Positions 38,954 through 46,569 of a DNA stretch of 64,000 nt are shown here, piece by piece. The stretch is taken from contig CAWBNH010000013.1 of assembly GCA_963790085.1 (NCBI GenBank), forward strand, positions 434,001 through 498,000, read 5' to 3'. The notes below the pieces were generated by a model, which was not told where the DNA came from, ran no database searches, and saw only the letters and a program-made list of their open reading frames with translations. The position numbers were made by a program, and so were the translations under genes. Source of the DNA: CAXMST01 sp963790085 (GTDB taxonomy: Bacteria > Actinomycetota > Thermoleophilia > Solirubrobacterales > 70-9). Position 1 is the stretch's first letter; every line of letters begins with the position of its first letter.

Positions 38954-39389
38954 CCTTGACCTCGAACTCGGCCCCCAGATCGCCGCCCCCGGGGACGTCG
39001 CGGGCGATGATCACGCGCCAGGTGCCGGGCTCCGCGCCCCTGGGAACCCTGACCGCGACCGCCGGCCCCCTGCCGCCGGGCTCGGCGACGTAGGCGATCT
39101 GGATCACGGCCCGGTCGCCGAGGTCGACGGGCTCGAACCCACCGCTCGTCCCCCGCTGCCGCTCGAGCTCGTAGCCGGCGCCGTAGCTGAACTCGCGATC
39201 GGTCTCGTTGACGACGCTCGCGGCGAGCGTTCCACCCGGTGCGACGGCCGCCGGCTCGACCTCGACCGAGAGCCCGCCACCGTCGCCACCCCCGCCACCG
39301 CTGCCCTCATCATCGCCACAGCCGCCGAGCAGGACCACGGCGAGCAGTAGGGCGGCGACGACGGCGGTGGTGCTCGGGCGCGATCTCAT
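38946..39389 (-). CDS. Lipoprotein with small beta-sandwich domain
   Basis: 147 residues. Signal peptide with lipobox LLGGCG (Cys about 24), a Gly/Asp linker, then an Ig-like domain of about 105 residues (AAVAPGGTLAASVVNETDRE through GTWRVIIARDVPGGG). The pattern recalls the intracellular-proteinase-inhibitor (BsuPI)/immunoglobulin-like fold. GATAAT lies 6 nt before ATG 39389, fixing the start; the longer frame upstream is not coding. A likely Lgt substrate. Confidence 0.75.
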   Translation of the reverse strand: MRSRPSTTAVVAALLLAVVLLGGCGDDEGSGGGGGDGGGLSVEVEPAAVAPGGTLAASVVNETDREFSYGAGYELERQRGTSGGFEPVDLGDRAVIQIAYVAEPGGRGPAVAVRVPRGAEPGTWRVIIARDVPGGGDLGAEFEVKDG

Positions 39390-39471
39390 CGTGCAATTAT
39401 CGCGGCTGCCCCGACGCGGCCGGGGGAGGAGCCGGTTTCGTGCCGTCGGCGCCTGCACTAGCTTTGCCGGG

Positions 39472-41181
39472 ATGGTCCCGCGCCGACTCCTGCCGATCGC
39501 GGTCCTGATCGCGCTGCTGGCCGGCCTCGCCGCCGCCCCCGCGGGCCTCGCGGACGAGAACCCGGCGGGCCAGCCGCCGTTCGGCGCCGAGCCGCTCGCC
39601 GAGTTGGTCAGGATCGAGCAGCCGGACCGCCGCCCGCCCGGCTTCACGCTGACCGCGGCCGAGGCGATCGCGATCGCCGATCGGGCGCCCGAGGTGGTTG
39701 CCGAGCGTGAGCAGGACAGCCCGGCGATGCGGCCGGTCGCGTTCACGCGCGGCGGCGACCGCTGGCAGGTCAGCTACTTCTCCTCCTTCGAGAGCGGCGA
39801 GGAGGTCGCGCAGGCCGTCGTCGACGATCGCAGCGGCGAGCTGATCGAGGCCTGGCGCGACCAGCAGGTCGAGGTCAAGCTGGCGCGCGGCTACGAGGAC
39901 GCGGTCGCCGGCAACGTCAACGAGGCCTGGGTCTGGATCCCGCTCTGCCTGCTGTTCCTGCTGCCGTTCTTCGACCCGAAGCGGCCGCTGCGGCTGCTGC
40001 ACCTCGATCTGCTGGTGCTGCTCGGGTTCAGCGTCTCGCAGTTCTTCTTCAACAAGGGCGAGATCGTCGCCTCGGTGCCGCTCGTCTACCCGGTGCTCGC
40101 CTACGTGTTCGCACGGATGCTGATCGCGGGGCTCTGGCCGCGGACGCGAAGCGGCCCGCTGGTGCCGTTGGTCCCGGTTCGCTGGCTCGTCTGGGGCGCG
40201 GTGGCGCTGGCGGCCTTCAGGATCGGCTTCAACCTGCTCGACTCGCAGGTGATCGACATCGGCTTCGCCGGGGTGGTCGGCGCGGACCGGATCTCCTCCG
40301 GCGAGGGGATCTACGACGGCGCCTTCACCCCGCTCGTCGACCGCGGCGACTCCTACGGCCCGCTCAACTACCTGCTCTACGTCCCGTTCGAGCTGCTCTT
40401 CCCCTGGGGCGGCGGGCTCGAGCCGCTGCCCGCCGCCCACGCGTTCACGATCTTCTTCGACCTGCTCGTCGTCGGTCTGCTCGTGCTGCTCGGCCGGCGC
40501 CTGCGCGGCGGCAGCGAGGGGCGGGCGCTCGGCGTCGCGCTCGCCTTCGCCTGGCTCGCCTACCCCTACACGCTCTACGCGCTCAACGTCAACGGCAACG
40601 ACGAGCTGGTCGCCGCGGCGCTGATCGCGGCGCTGCTGTTGGTGCACTCACCAGCCGGACGGGGCCTCGCCGTCGGGCTCGGCGCCGCCGCGAAGTTCGG
40701 GCCGCTGGCGCTGGCGCCGCTGTTCGCCGCGGGCACCGGCGAGCGGCGGCTGCGCTCGACCTTGCTGTTCGGGGCGGTGTTCGTGGCGGTCTGGGCGCTG
40801 GTCCTGCTGCCGCTGCTGCCCGACGGTGGGCTGCGTGAGTTCTATGACCGCACCTTCGGCTACCAGGCCTCGCGCGGCTCGCCGTTCAGCGTCTGGGGAC
40901 TGGAGCCCTCGCTGGGCTGGCTGCAGGAGCTGGCGCGGGCGCTGCCGGTGGTGCTCGGGGTCGCCTTCTTCTTCGTGCCCCGCAGGCGGACGGCGACGCA
41001 GATCGCGGCGCTCGGCGCGGCGTTGCTGATCGCGACCCAGGTCGGCTCGACCCACTGGTTCTACTTCTTCATCGTCTGGTGGATCCCGTACGCGCTCGTC
41101 GCGCTGTTCGCCGGGCAGGAGCGGATCGCGCCGCTCAGCGGGCGATCGTCGTCCGCAGCTCGCCCAGGGTCGGCGAGCTGA
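39472..41181 (+). CDS. GT87-like membrane glycosyltransferase with exported N-terminal domain
   Basis: 569 residues. A signal peptide (about 1-27) is followed by an extracytoplasmic segment of about 120 residues with a PepSY-like strand-helix pattern (DRWQVSYFSSFESGEEVAQA then VVDDRSGELIEAW). About ten membrane helices follow. The helix-loop pieces SSGEGIYDGAF, GDSYGPLNYLLYVPFE, AWLAYPYTLYALNVNGNDE and AAAKFGPLALAPLF fit the GT-C fold of polyprenol-phosphate-dependent mannosyl/arabinosyltransferases (DUF2029/GT87). TAGCTT lies 7 nt before ATG 39472. The last 47 bp overlap the convergent gene at 41135. Confidence 0.75.
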   Translation: MVPRRLLPIAVLIALLAGLAAAPAGLADENPAGQPPFGAEPLAELVRIEQPDRRPPGFTLTAAEAIAIADRAPEVVAEREQDSPAMRPVAFTRGGDRWQVSYFSSFESGEEVAQAVVDDRSGELIEAWRDQQVEVKLARGYEDAVAGNVNEAWVWIPLCLLFLLPFFDPKRPLRLLHLDLLVLLGFSVSQFFFNKGEIVASVPLVYPVLAYVFARMLIAGLWPRTRSGPLVPLVPVRWLVWGAVALAAFRIGFNLLDSQVIDIGFAGVVGADRISSGEGIYDGAFTPLVDRGDSYGPLNYLLYVPFELLFPWGGGLEPLPAAHAFTIFFDLLVVGLLVLLGRRLRGGSEGRALGVALAFAWLAYPYTLYALNVNGNDELVAAALIAALLLVHSPAGRGLAVGLGAAAKFGPLALAPLFAAGTGERRLRSTLLFGAVFVAVWALVLLPLLPDGGLREFYDRTFGYQASRGSPFSVWGLEPSLGWLQELARALPVVLGVAFFFVPRRRTATQIAALGAALLIATQVGSTHWFYFFIVWWIPYALVALFAGQERIAPLSGRSSSAARPGSAS

Positions 41182-42016
41182 CCACGATCTCGTCTCCGTC
41201 CGCGAGCCAGACCCGCGGCTGCCTCGCGCTGCCGACCCCGGCCGGGGTGCCGGTCGAGACGATGTCGCCGGGCTCGAGCGTCATCAGCGACGAGAGGTGG
41301 CTGACCAGCTCGCGAACGCCGAAGATCAGATCGCCGGTGTCGGACTCCTGCATCCGCTCGCCGTTGAGGTCGAGCGCGATCCCGATCGCGTCCGGCGGCC
41401 CGGCCTCGTCGGGCGTCACCAGCCAGGGCCCGCAGGGCGCCGAGCCGTCGAAGACCTTGCCCGGGATCCACTGCGGCGTCGCGAACTGGAGGTCGCGCGC
41501 GGAGAGGTCGTTGAGCAGCATGTAGCCGGCGACGTGATCGAGCGCCTGCTCCGTCCCGACCTCCCTCGCGCGGCGTCCGATCACGAACGCGACCTCGGCC
41601 TCGTAGTCGACCTTCTCGCTCGCCGCCGGCAGGTTGACCGTGGCGCCGGGCGCCGCGAGCGCGTTCGCGAACTTGGCGAAGAAGGTCGGGACCGCCGGGG
41701 GATCGAGGCCCGCCTCCTCGGCGTGGGCGCGGTAGTTGAGCCCGACGCAGACGATCTTCTGGGGGTCGGTGAGGGGTGGCAGCAGCAGGGCCGCGTCCAG
41801 CGGCTCCGCGATGGGCGCTCCGCCGACCGCCTCGGCCATCGCCTCCAGTGGGACCGTCTCGAGCGCGGCCCGCAAGCCGCACGGCGCCGCCTGCCGCCGC
41901 CCGTCGGGCGCGGTCGCACGTTCGCCGCCGATCGCATCCCAGAGATCGACGACGCCGCCGTCGGCGATCGCGCCCGCCCGCGCACCCCGCTCCGAGCCGT
42001 AGGTGACCAGCTTCAT
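41135..42016 (-). CDS. Fumarylacetoacetate hydrolase-family protein
   Basis: 293 residues. The C-terminal FAH fold starts with KIVCVGLNYRAHAEEAG (about 87). It holds the metal ligands in DYEAEVAFVIG (about 138) and the downstream D of NDLSARDLQ. GDIVSTGTPAGVG (about 255) is the family end motif. Members are acylpyruvate hydrolases, oxaloacetate tautomerases or 2-hydroxyhepta-2,4-diene-1,7-dioate isomerases. TAGGCT lies 7 nt before the ATG. Its 3' end overlaps the glycosyltransferase gene by 47 bp. Confidence 0.9.
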   Translation of the reverse strand: MKLVTYGSERGARAGAIADGGVVDLWDAIGGERATAPDGRRQAAPCGLRAALETVPLEAMAEAVGGAPIAEPLDAALLLPPLTDPQKIVCVGLNYRAHAEEAGLDPPAVPTFFAKFANALAAPGATVNLPAASEKVDYEAEVAFVIGRRAREVGTEQALDHVAGYMLLNDLSARDLQFATPQWIPGKVFDGSAPCGPWLVTPDEAGPPDAIGIALDLNGERMQESDTGDLIFGVRELVSHLSSLMTLEPGDIVSTGTPAGVGSARQPRVWLADGDEIVVSSPTLGELRTTIAR

Positions 42017-42083
42017 GCTCCCCAGCCTAACTCGCAGGCCGTGCCATAATCGCCGCCCCCGGGCCCGCGGGCCCGAGTCTCCT

Positions 42084-42157
<74 letters not shown>

Positions 42158-42312
42158 TTCTGCGTTTGTCCTGCAAGCGGGGGGTTGTCTGCGCCGCAGC
42201 GTCGTCGCGCTCGGATTCGCGACACCACTACGACACTACTCCGTCTCCTCCGCGTCGTGCTACGGCCCGCGGGTATGGTGTCCGCGCCTACGGAGACTGG
42301 GAGGTCACTGCG

Positions 42313-42491
42313 ATGGCGAAGGACCCGTGCGTGGCGGGTAGCACCGGCCAGCTGACCGAGCATCCCGGCTGGAAGGTCGCCGCTGGCTGCGACGAGCTTG
42401 CGCTCAAGCAGTACGCGGCCTCACGAAGGGTCAGGACGACTTCATCGAGAAGCTGGCGGCGACGAGAGCGGTTGAGCAGGCGCGCTTCTGA
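42313..42491 (+). pseudogene. Broken small gene, EHPG-CDELAL family, copy 1
   Basis: A GGGAGG site precedes ATG 42313. The first frame reads TEHPGWKVAAGCDELALKQY; protein-like sequence then continues in another frame as GLTKGQDDFIEKLAATRAVE, ending at TGA 42489-42491. The join requires one extra G in GCGGCC near 42417. Repaired, the product is about 59 residues. Its centre aligns with the remnant at 42960-43178. Function unknown. Confidence 0.6.
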
Positions 42492-42591
42492 CGGGTCTGC
42501 GAGCCCTAGGTAGAAAGCACGGTCGTATCTGCGGCGCGATCGCTGCATCATCCGATGGAACAGTAGTACCAACCGATAGAGGGGAGTGGAC

Positions 42592-42914
42592 ATGAGAAAG
42601 AAGTTCGCGGCTACGGTCGCAGCCGTGGCGCTAGGAGCATTCGCCCTCGCCGCACCCGCAGGGGCCGCGGGTGGCAACGGCGCCTCGTTCTGCAGCAACT
42701 CGCAGGCCCCTGACGGCATCGTCAATCCCGAGGACCCAACGACTTGGGCCAACGCCGGCGAGGCGTCAGCTATCTCGCCCCGCAGAACCAGTTTGCGCCG
42801 GCGGCTGCCCCAGGCCAGCCCGTGAAGGCGTTCTGCAACCCGACCTCAGATCAACGGCGAGAACTGAGGGTCGCAAGACGGCCGCAGCCGCCGTTCTCGG
42901 CTGCGATTCGATAG
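42592..42914 (+). pseudogene. Small secreted protein gene with frameshift
   Basis: From ATG 42592 (AGGGGAG upstream): a clear signal peptide, KKFAATVAAVALGAFALAAP with cleavage after GAA, then GGNGASFCSNSQAPDGIVNP. The frame breaks near 42763. The next frame reads VSYLAPQNQFAPAAAPGQPV, then KAFCNPTS, and runs to TAG 42912-42914, 6 bp before a terminator. The shift is again a missing base in a G-rich run. The original protein was about 90-107 residues, exported, probably with one disulfide. Confidence 0.6.
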
Positions 42915-42919
42915 GGGAG

Positions 42920-42946
42920 GCCCCGGTGGAAGCCGGGGCTTTTCTT
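42920..42946 (+). terminator. Rho-independent terminator
   Basis: GCCCCGG, loop TGGAAG, CCGGGGC, then TTTTCTT. It ends the small secreted-protein gene. Confidence 0.85.
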
Positions 42947-42959
42947 ATCGGTGGCCTGA

Positions 42960-43178
42960 CCAGGGCGCCCCGGCCCCGGTGTCAACGGCCTTGCCGAGCA
43001 TCCCGGGTTCAGGGTTGCCGCGCGCTGCGACGAGTTGGCGCTGCGGCTCGATCGGACGCTGAGCGACCGGTAGGACGAACTAATCGCGAGGATGGCGGCA
43101 GCAGGCGATGAACGTGGTTCCTCTACGCGAACCATCGAAGCCCTGGTGTCACTTGCATCTCGCACCCGTCAACCATAG
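42960..43178 (+). pseudogene. Remnant of EHPG-CDELAL family gene, copy 2
   Basis: The readable frame starts just after a TGA with no start codon: VNGLAEHPGFRVAARCDELA, then LRLDRTLSDR. A TAG at 43071-43073 stands where the copy-1 alignment has Gln, and the frame goes on as DELIARMAAAGDE to a TAG at 43176-43178. Head loss plus a nonsense codon make this a decayed paralogue of 42313-42491. Its last bases are reused as the -10 box of the next gene. Confidence 0.5.
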
Positions 43179-43181
43179 GCT
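43153..43181 (+). promoter_or_regulatory. Promoter of the 43211 gene
   Basis: TTGCAT (43153-43158), 17-bp spacer, TAGGCT (43176-43181). The leader is about 23 nt with GGGAGGAG before ATG 43211. Confidence 0.65.
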
Positions 43182-43210
43182 CGGCCCAACCTACTCGGGA
43201 GGAGCACCCA

Positions 43211-44017
43211 ATGCGGAGGATCAAGCAGGCGCAGCCCTCGGCGGCGCTGATCGTTGCGGTGATCGCCCTGGTGGCGGCGCTCGGTGGCGGCGCGGTCGCG
43301 GGAGTGGCGGTCACATCGCTCAACAAGCAGGACAAGAAGCAGGTCACCAAGATCGCCAAGAAGCAGGGGAAGAAGCAGGGCAAAAAGCAGGCCAAAAAGC
43401 AGATCGGAAAGCAGTTCCCCGTCGAGTCGTCCCAGATCGCCGACGGGGCGGTGGGCGGCCCGCAGATCGCCGACAACTCGGTCGACGACTCCAAGCTCAC
43501 CGACCTCGATCTGTTCGGTGACTCCTTCGTCACGGCACCGGTTGACGACCAGACCGACAAGGAGTTCGGACCCGGCCAGGAGGCGGCGCCGAAGGTTCCG
43601 CTGTTCAGCAAGGGCCAGCTGTCCGTCTACGGGAAGTGCTTCGAGATGCAGGCGGGCGAGATCTACGCCACGGTCTCGGTGGAGACCAGCGCGGCCGGGG
43701 CGATTCTCGGGGCAACCGACACCCCCGACCCAGAGCCCTCGCTCCCTGGAAGTCCCAGCGCCTTCAAGACCCGCACCGCGTGGCTGGACGGTGACCCCGA
43801 GTTCCTCGACCCGGACACCGACGAGCTGGATCGGACCGTCGGCATCGCAAGCGTCGGCGCCGGATCGTTCCAGAGCAGGGACCTAACCCGCGTGAGCTTC
43901 TCGGCGATGAGTCCGGACGGCACGGCTGTCAACGGGCTGATGGCCCTGGCGGTGGGAACCGGGGGCGTGTACGGGTCGGAGCAGACCTGCCTCTTTGGCG
44001 GCTTCGGGATTGGCTAG
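43211..44017 (+). CDS. Secreted protein with Lys/Gln-rich linker
   Basis: 268 residues. Signal segment QPSAALIVAVIALVAALGGG is related to those at 27957 and 29219. Then comes a KKQ-rich stretch (about 38-68), short solenoid repeats SSQIADGAVGGPQIADNSVD, and a C-terminal domain of about 170 residues with Cys in YGKCFEM and near the end (EQTCLFGG). Exported or surface-exposed; no catalytic motif recognised. The basic linker could bind wall polyanions (inference). Confidence 0.8.
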   Translation: MRRIKQAQPSAALIVAVIALVAALGGGAVAGVAVTSLNKQDKKQVTKIAKKQGKKQGKKQAKKQIGKQFPVESSQIADGAVGGPQIADNSVDDSKLTDLDLFGDSFVTAPVDDQTDKEFGPGQEAAPKVPLFSKGQLSVYGKCFEMQAGEIYATVSVETSAAGAILGATDTPDPEPSLPGSPSAFKTRTAWLDGDPEFLDPDTDELDRTVGIASVGAGSFQSRDLTRVSFSAMSPDGTAVNGLMALAVGTGGVYGSEQTCLFGGFGIG

Positions 44018-44024
44018 AAGTTGT

Positions 44025-44053
44025 ACGGAGGGCGCCCTCGCGGCGTCCTCCGT
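44025..44053 (+). terminator. Terminator after the 43211 gene
   Basis: ACGGAGGGCGCC, loop CTCGC, GGCGTCCTCCGT: 12 bp with one G-T pair. Almost identical in sequence to the hairpin at 29841-29878. Confidence 0.7.
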
Positions 44054-44219
44054 CGTGTTGGGACCGCTGACGAAGCCGCCACCGCTAGACCCGACCACCC
44101 GGCGGTTCCTCGGCGTGGAACTGATCCCTGACTCCCTGCCAGGAAGGTGGAGCCGCCGCGCATAGACTCCCCTTCGCAAGCCGGTCGCCACGGCGCTGTC
44201 AGGCGTCCCGCCCCGGACC

Positions 44220-44237
44220 TGCGGCTTTCCACCGACG
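44220..44237 (+). repeat. 18-mer shared with 27881-27898, copy 2
   Basis: TGCGGCTTTCCACCGACG starts 37 bp before the TACTGT -10 box (44257-44262) of the lipoprotein gene at 44269. Copy 1 is 38 bp before its own -10 candidate. Confidence 0.8.
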
Positions 44238-44268
44238 CCAGCACTGCGGGCCGAGGTACTGTCGCCCG

Positions 44269-44763
44269 GTGTTCCGACTGCGCGTCGCCCTTGTACTCGC
44301 TATGAGCGTCGTCATTGGCGGGTGTGGCTCCGATGACTCAGACGACGGCACGACCACGGCCGCGGCCGAGTCGATCACGAAGGAGGAGTTCATCGAGCAG
44401 GGCGATCGGCTCTGCCAAGAGTTTCGCAACGAAGTCGCCCCACTGGAGCGGAAGGCCGAAGCAGAGGAGGCCCGGCGCGATTACCAGGCCGTCGCCGATC
44501 TCTTCGGTGAGACGGTCGGGGCGGCCAAGGAAACCTATGAGCGATTCGACGCCCTCCCGGTTCCCGAGGGCGAGGAGGACACCGTCAGCAGTTACCTCGA
44601 TGTTCAGAACCGACAGATCGCCGTAGCCGAGCAGTTGGAGGAGGCCATCCGCCTAGAGGACGCAGATCGCATTGCGGCGCTGACGGAGGAGGCCCAGAGG
44701 ATCGACGCGGAAGCTGGCGGGATCGCGCAGGGGATCGGCTTTGAGGTCTGCGGACAGGACTAG
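44269..44763 (+). CDS. Small helical lipoprotein
   Basis: 164 residues from GTG 44269, 6 nt after TACTGT. Signal peptide with lipobox VVIGGCG (Cys about 19), an acidic linker SDDSDDGTTTAA, then an all-alpha domain. Cys in GDRLCQEFRNEV (about 48) and in the C-terminal EVCGQD probably form a disulfide. I do not recognise the fold; similar small helical lipoproteins are common and uncharacterised. A likely Lgt client. Confidence 0.75.
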   Translation: MFRLRVALVLAMSVVIGGCGSDDSDDGTTTAAAESITKEEFIEQGDRLCQEFRNEVAPLERKAEAEEARRDYQAVADLFGETVGAAKETYERFDALPVPEGEEDTVSSYLDVQNRQIAVAEQLEEAIRLEDADRIAALTEEAQRIDAEAGGIAQGIGFEVCGQD

Positions 44764-44965
44764 CTGACCTGGGCTTTCGCAAGGGTGTCTGCTGTTCATC
44801 GGCACCCCAACGCGAGCAGCGTCGAGTGAGAGTTTTGAACTTCGACATCTGACCGAGGACCCCGAGAGCGCCGACTTCGTGACCGTCCCTCGGGCCCGCC
44901 GCCGCCGGTGGCGATCTGCGACAGTCATCGGTGCGACCTCAACACCCCGCCGGGAGGAGAGAAAC

Positions 44966-45757
44966 ATGCCCGAGATGACCAGCTACGAGCACGGGACGCC
45001 GTCGTGGGTCGACGTCGCCTCCGATGACATCGACGCGACCGTCTCCTTCTACGAGCAGCTGTTCGGCTGGGAGGCTTCGGAGGCGGGCGATCCCGAGGAG
45101 ACCGGCGGCTACCGGATGCTGACCCAGGACGGCAAGGCGGTCGCCGGGGCGATGGCGCTCCAGGGCGCCGACCAGCCGCCGGCCTGGACGACCTACATCA
45201 GCGTCGACGATGCCGACGCCGCCGCCGAGCGGGTCAAGGCGGCGGGCGGGATGGTCGCGGTCGAGCCGATGGACGTGATGAGCGCCGGCCGGATGGCCGT
45301 CTTCATCGACACCGAGGGCGCTGCGTTCGCCGTCTGGGAGGCCAAGGACCACATCGGCTCGGAGCTCGTCAACGAGCCCAACAGCCTCGCCTGGAACGAG
45401 TTGCGAAGCCGCCAGCCGGAGGCCGCGAAGACCTTCTACTCGGAGGTCTTCGGCTGGGATCCGATGGCCTTCCCGGAGATGGAGGGCTACACGATCTGGA
45501 CCGTCGGTGGCTCGGCCCCCGAGAACGGCAAGGGCGGCATGATCGACATGGCCACGATCCCGATGCCGGAGGAGGTGCCGCCGCACTGGGACGTCAACTT
45601 TGCGGTCGCCGACGCCGACGCGACCGCCGCCCGTTGCGCCGAGCTCGGAGGCACCGTGATCGTGCCGCCGATGGACATCCCGGTCGGACGGATGGCGGGC
45701 CTTCAGGACCCGACCGGTGCGATGTTCACCGTGATCAAGCTCAACCCGCGCCCCTGA
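44966..45757 (+). CDS. Two-domain VOC family protein
   Basis: 263 residues with CGGGAGGAGAG upstream. Two tandem VOC modules: PSWVDVASDDIDATVSFYEQ with FGWEAS (about 11-125), and LAWNELRSRQPEAAKTFYSE with FGWDPM (about 145-263). The second ends WDVNFAVADADATAARCAEL then PTGAMFTVIKL. The layout matches actinobacterial proteins such as CFP32 (glyoxalase-like). Metal ligands are only partly conserved. Role unknown; resistance or detoxification is often proposed for the family. Confidence 0.88.
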   Translation: MPEMTSYEHGTPSWVDVASDDIDATVSFYEQLFGWEASEAGDPEETGGYRMLTQDGKAVAGAMALQGADQPPAWTTYISVDDADAAAERVKAAGGMVAVEPMDVMSAGRMAVFIDTEGAAFAVWEAKDHIGSELVNEPNSLAWNELRSRQPEAAKTFYSEVFGWDPMAFPEMEGYTIWTVGGSAPENGKGGMIDMATIPMPEEVPPHWDVNFAVADADATAARCAELGGTVIVPPMDIPVGRMAGLQDPTGAMFTVIKLNPRP

Positions 45758-45788
45758 TCCTGAGTTGAGCGCGGAGGGTCCGGAGACG

Positions 45789-45817
45789 ACGACGCCCGCC
45801 GGATCGGCGGGCGTCGT
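45789..45817. terminator. Bidirectional terminator between VOC and ferritin genes
   Basis: ACGACGCCCGCCG, loop GAT, CGGCGGGCGTCGT: a 13-bp perfect stem in the 172-bp gap between two convergent genes. A pyrimidine-rich CTCTCTCCTCC run follows on the plus strand. Confidence 0.7.
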
Positions 45818-45929
45818 GCTCTCTCCTCCTCGCCCCCGTAGGGGGTCCCCTTTGTAGCTTCAGGGACCGTATCGCGATTTCGGCGCTCGTGCGGATCGGC
45901 ACAGGCGCGGGGCCCGGCTCGGGCGAGAT

Positions 45930-46463
45930 CTAGAGCGCCCCGCCAGCCGCCGCCGGCGCCGTCGGGTCGCCGCCCTCCTCGCCCAGCGACTCGCGCGCCA
46001 GGTACTCCTCGGCGAGCAGCGGGTTGTCGCGGGCGCGCTCGACGACGCGGAGCAGGTCCGACGCCGTCGCCACCTCCTCGACCTGCTCCTTGATGAACCA
46101 CTGCATGAACTGCTCGCCCTGGTAGTCACCCTCCGCCCGGGCCTGTCCCGCGAGCGCGTTGATCTGCTCGCTGACCCGCTTCTCCTGGTCGAGCGCGAGC
46201 TGCGCGGGGGCGACGATGTCGCTGAACTCGGTCTGCGGCGGTTCGACTCCGGGCATCACCACCGGGTGGTCGGCATCGAGCAGGTATTGGACGATCATCA
46301 TCGCGTGGTTGCGCTCCTCGATCGCCTGGCGGTAGTAGAACGCCGCGAGCCTCGGAAGCGTCTCTGCGTCGTAGTGGACGGCGATCGCCACGTACTGCTG
46401 GTGGGCTCCGAACTCGTTTCCGACCTGCTCGTTGAGCAGCTCGGCAAAGGACTTGTCTGGCAT
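45930..46463 (-). CDS. Ferritin
   Basis: 177 residues. A four-helix ferritin with ferroxidase-type residues: Glu in NEQVGNEFGAHQQYVA (about 17), EERNHAMMI (Glu/His about 49-53), Glu near 94, and FIKEQVEEVATA near 130. It oxidises and stores iron in a 24-mer shell (family knowledge). The C-terminal 20 residues are Ala/Gly-rich. AGGAG lies before the ATG. Two iron-box-like sites upstream suggest control by a DtxR/IdeR-type regulator. Confidence 0.93.
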   Translation of the reverse strand: MPDKSFAELLNEQVGNEFGAHQQYVAIAVHYDAETLPRLAAFYYRQAIEERNHAMMIVQYLLDADHPVVMPGVEPPQTEFSDIVAPAQLALDQEKRVSEQINALAGQARAEGDYQGEQFMQWFIKEQVEEVATASDLLRVVERARDNPLLAEEYLARESLGEEGGDPTAPAAAGGAL

Positions 46464-46520
46464 CGATTTCAGCTCCTGTCGGTGTCTGGGGAGAGACCCG
46501 AAGCTAGCGAAGATCGTCAG

Positions 46521-46554
46521 TTAGGCAGGCCGACGTACGGCTTAGGCAAGCCGA
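46521..46554. promoter_or_regulatory. Tandem IdeR/DtxR-like boxes upstream of ferritin
   Basis: TTAGGCAGGCCGA (46521-46533) and TTAGGCAAGCCGA (46542-46554) are direct repeats 21 bp apart, two helical turns. The second matches about 11 of the first 14 positions of the DtxR consensus TTAGGTTAGCCTAA. They lie in the 106-bp gap between ferritin and the next gene. No dtxR/ideR gene is in the window. Confidence 0.6.
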
Positions 46555-46569
46555 ATAGTGCTCGATGCG

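Noticed and set aside
42166..42513. 115-codon plus-strand frame starting right after tRNA-Asp
   Set aside because: Its first 49 codons lack coding character; the ribosome site and homology place the real start at 42313, and the frame is then broken.
45703..46101. Minus-strand frame over the VOC/ferritin gap
   Set aside because: It runs through the terminator hairpin and out of frame through ferritin; no motif or start signal.
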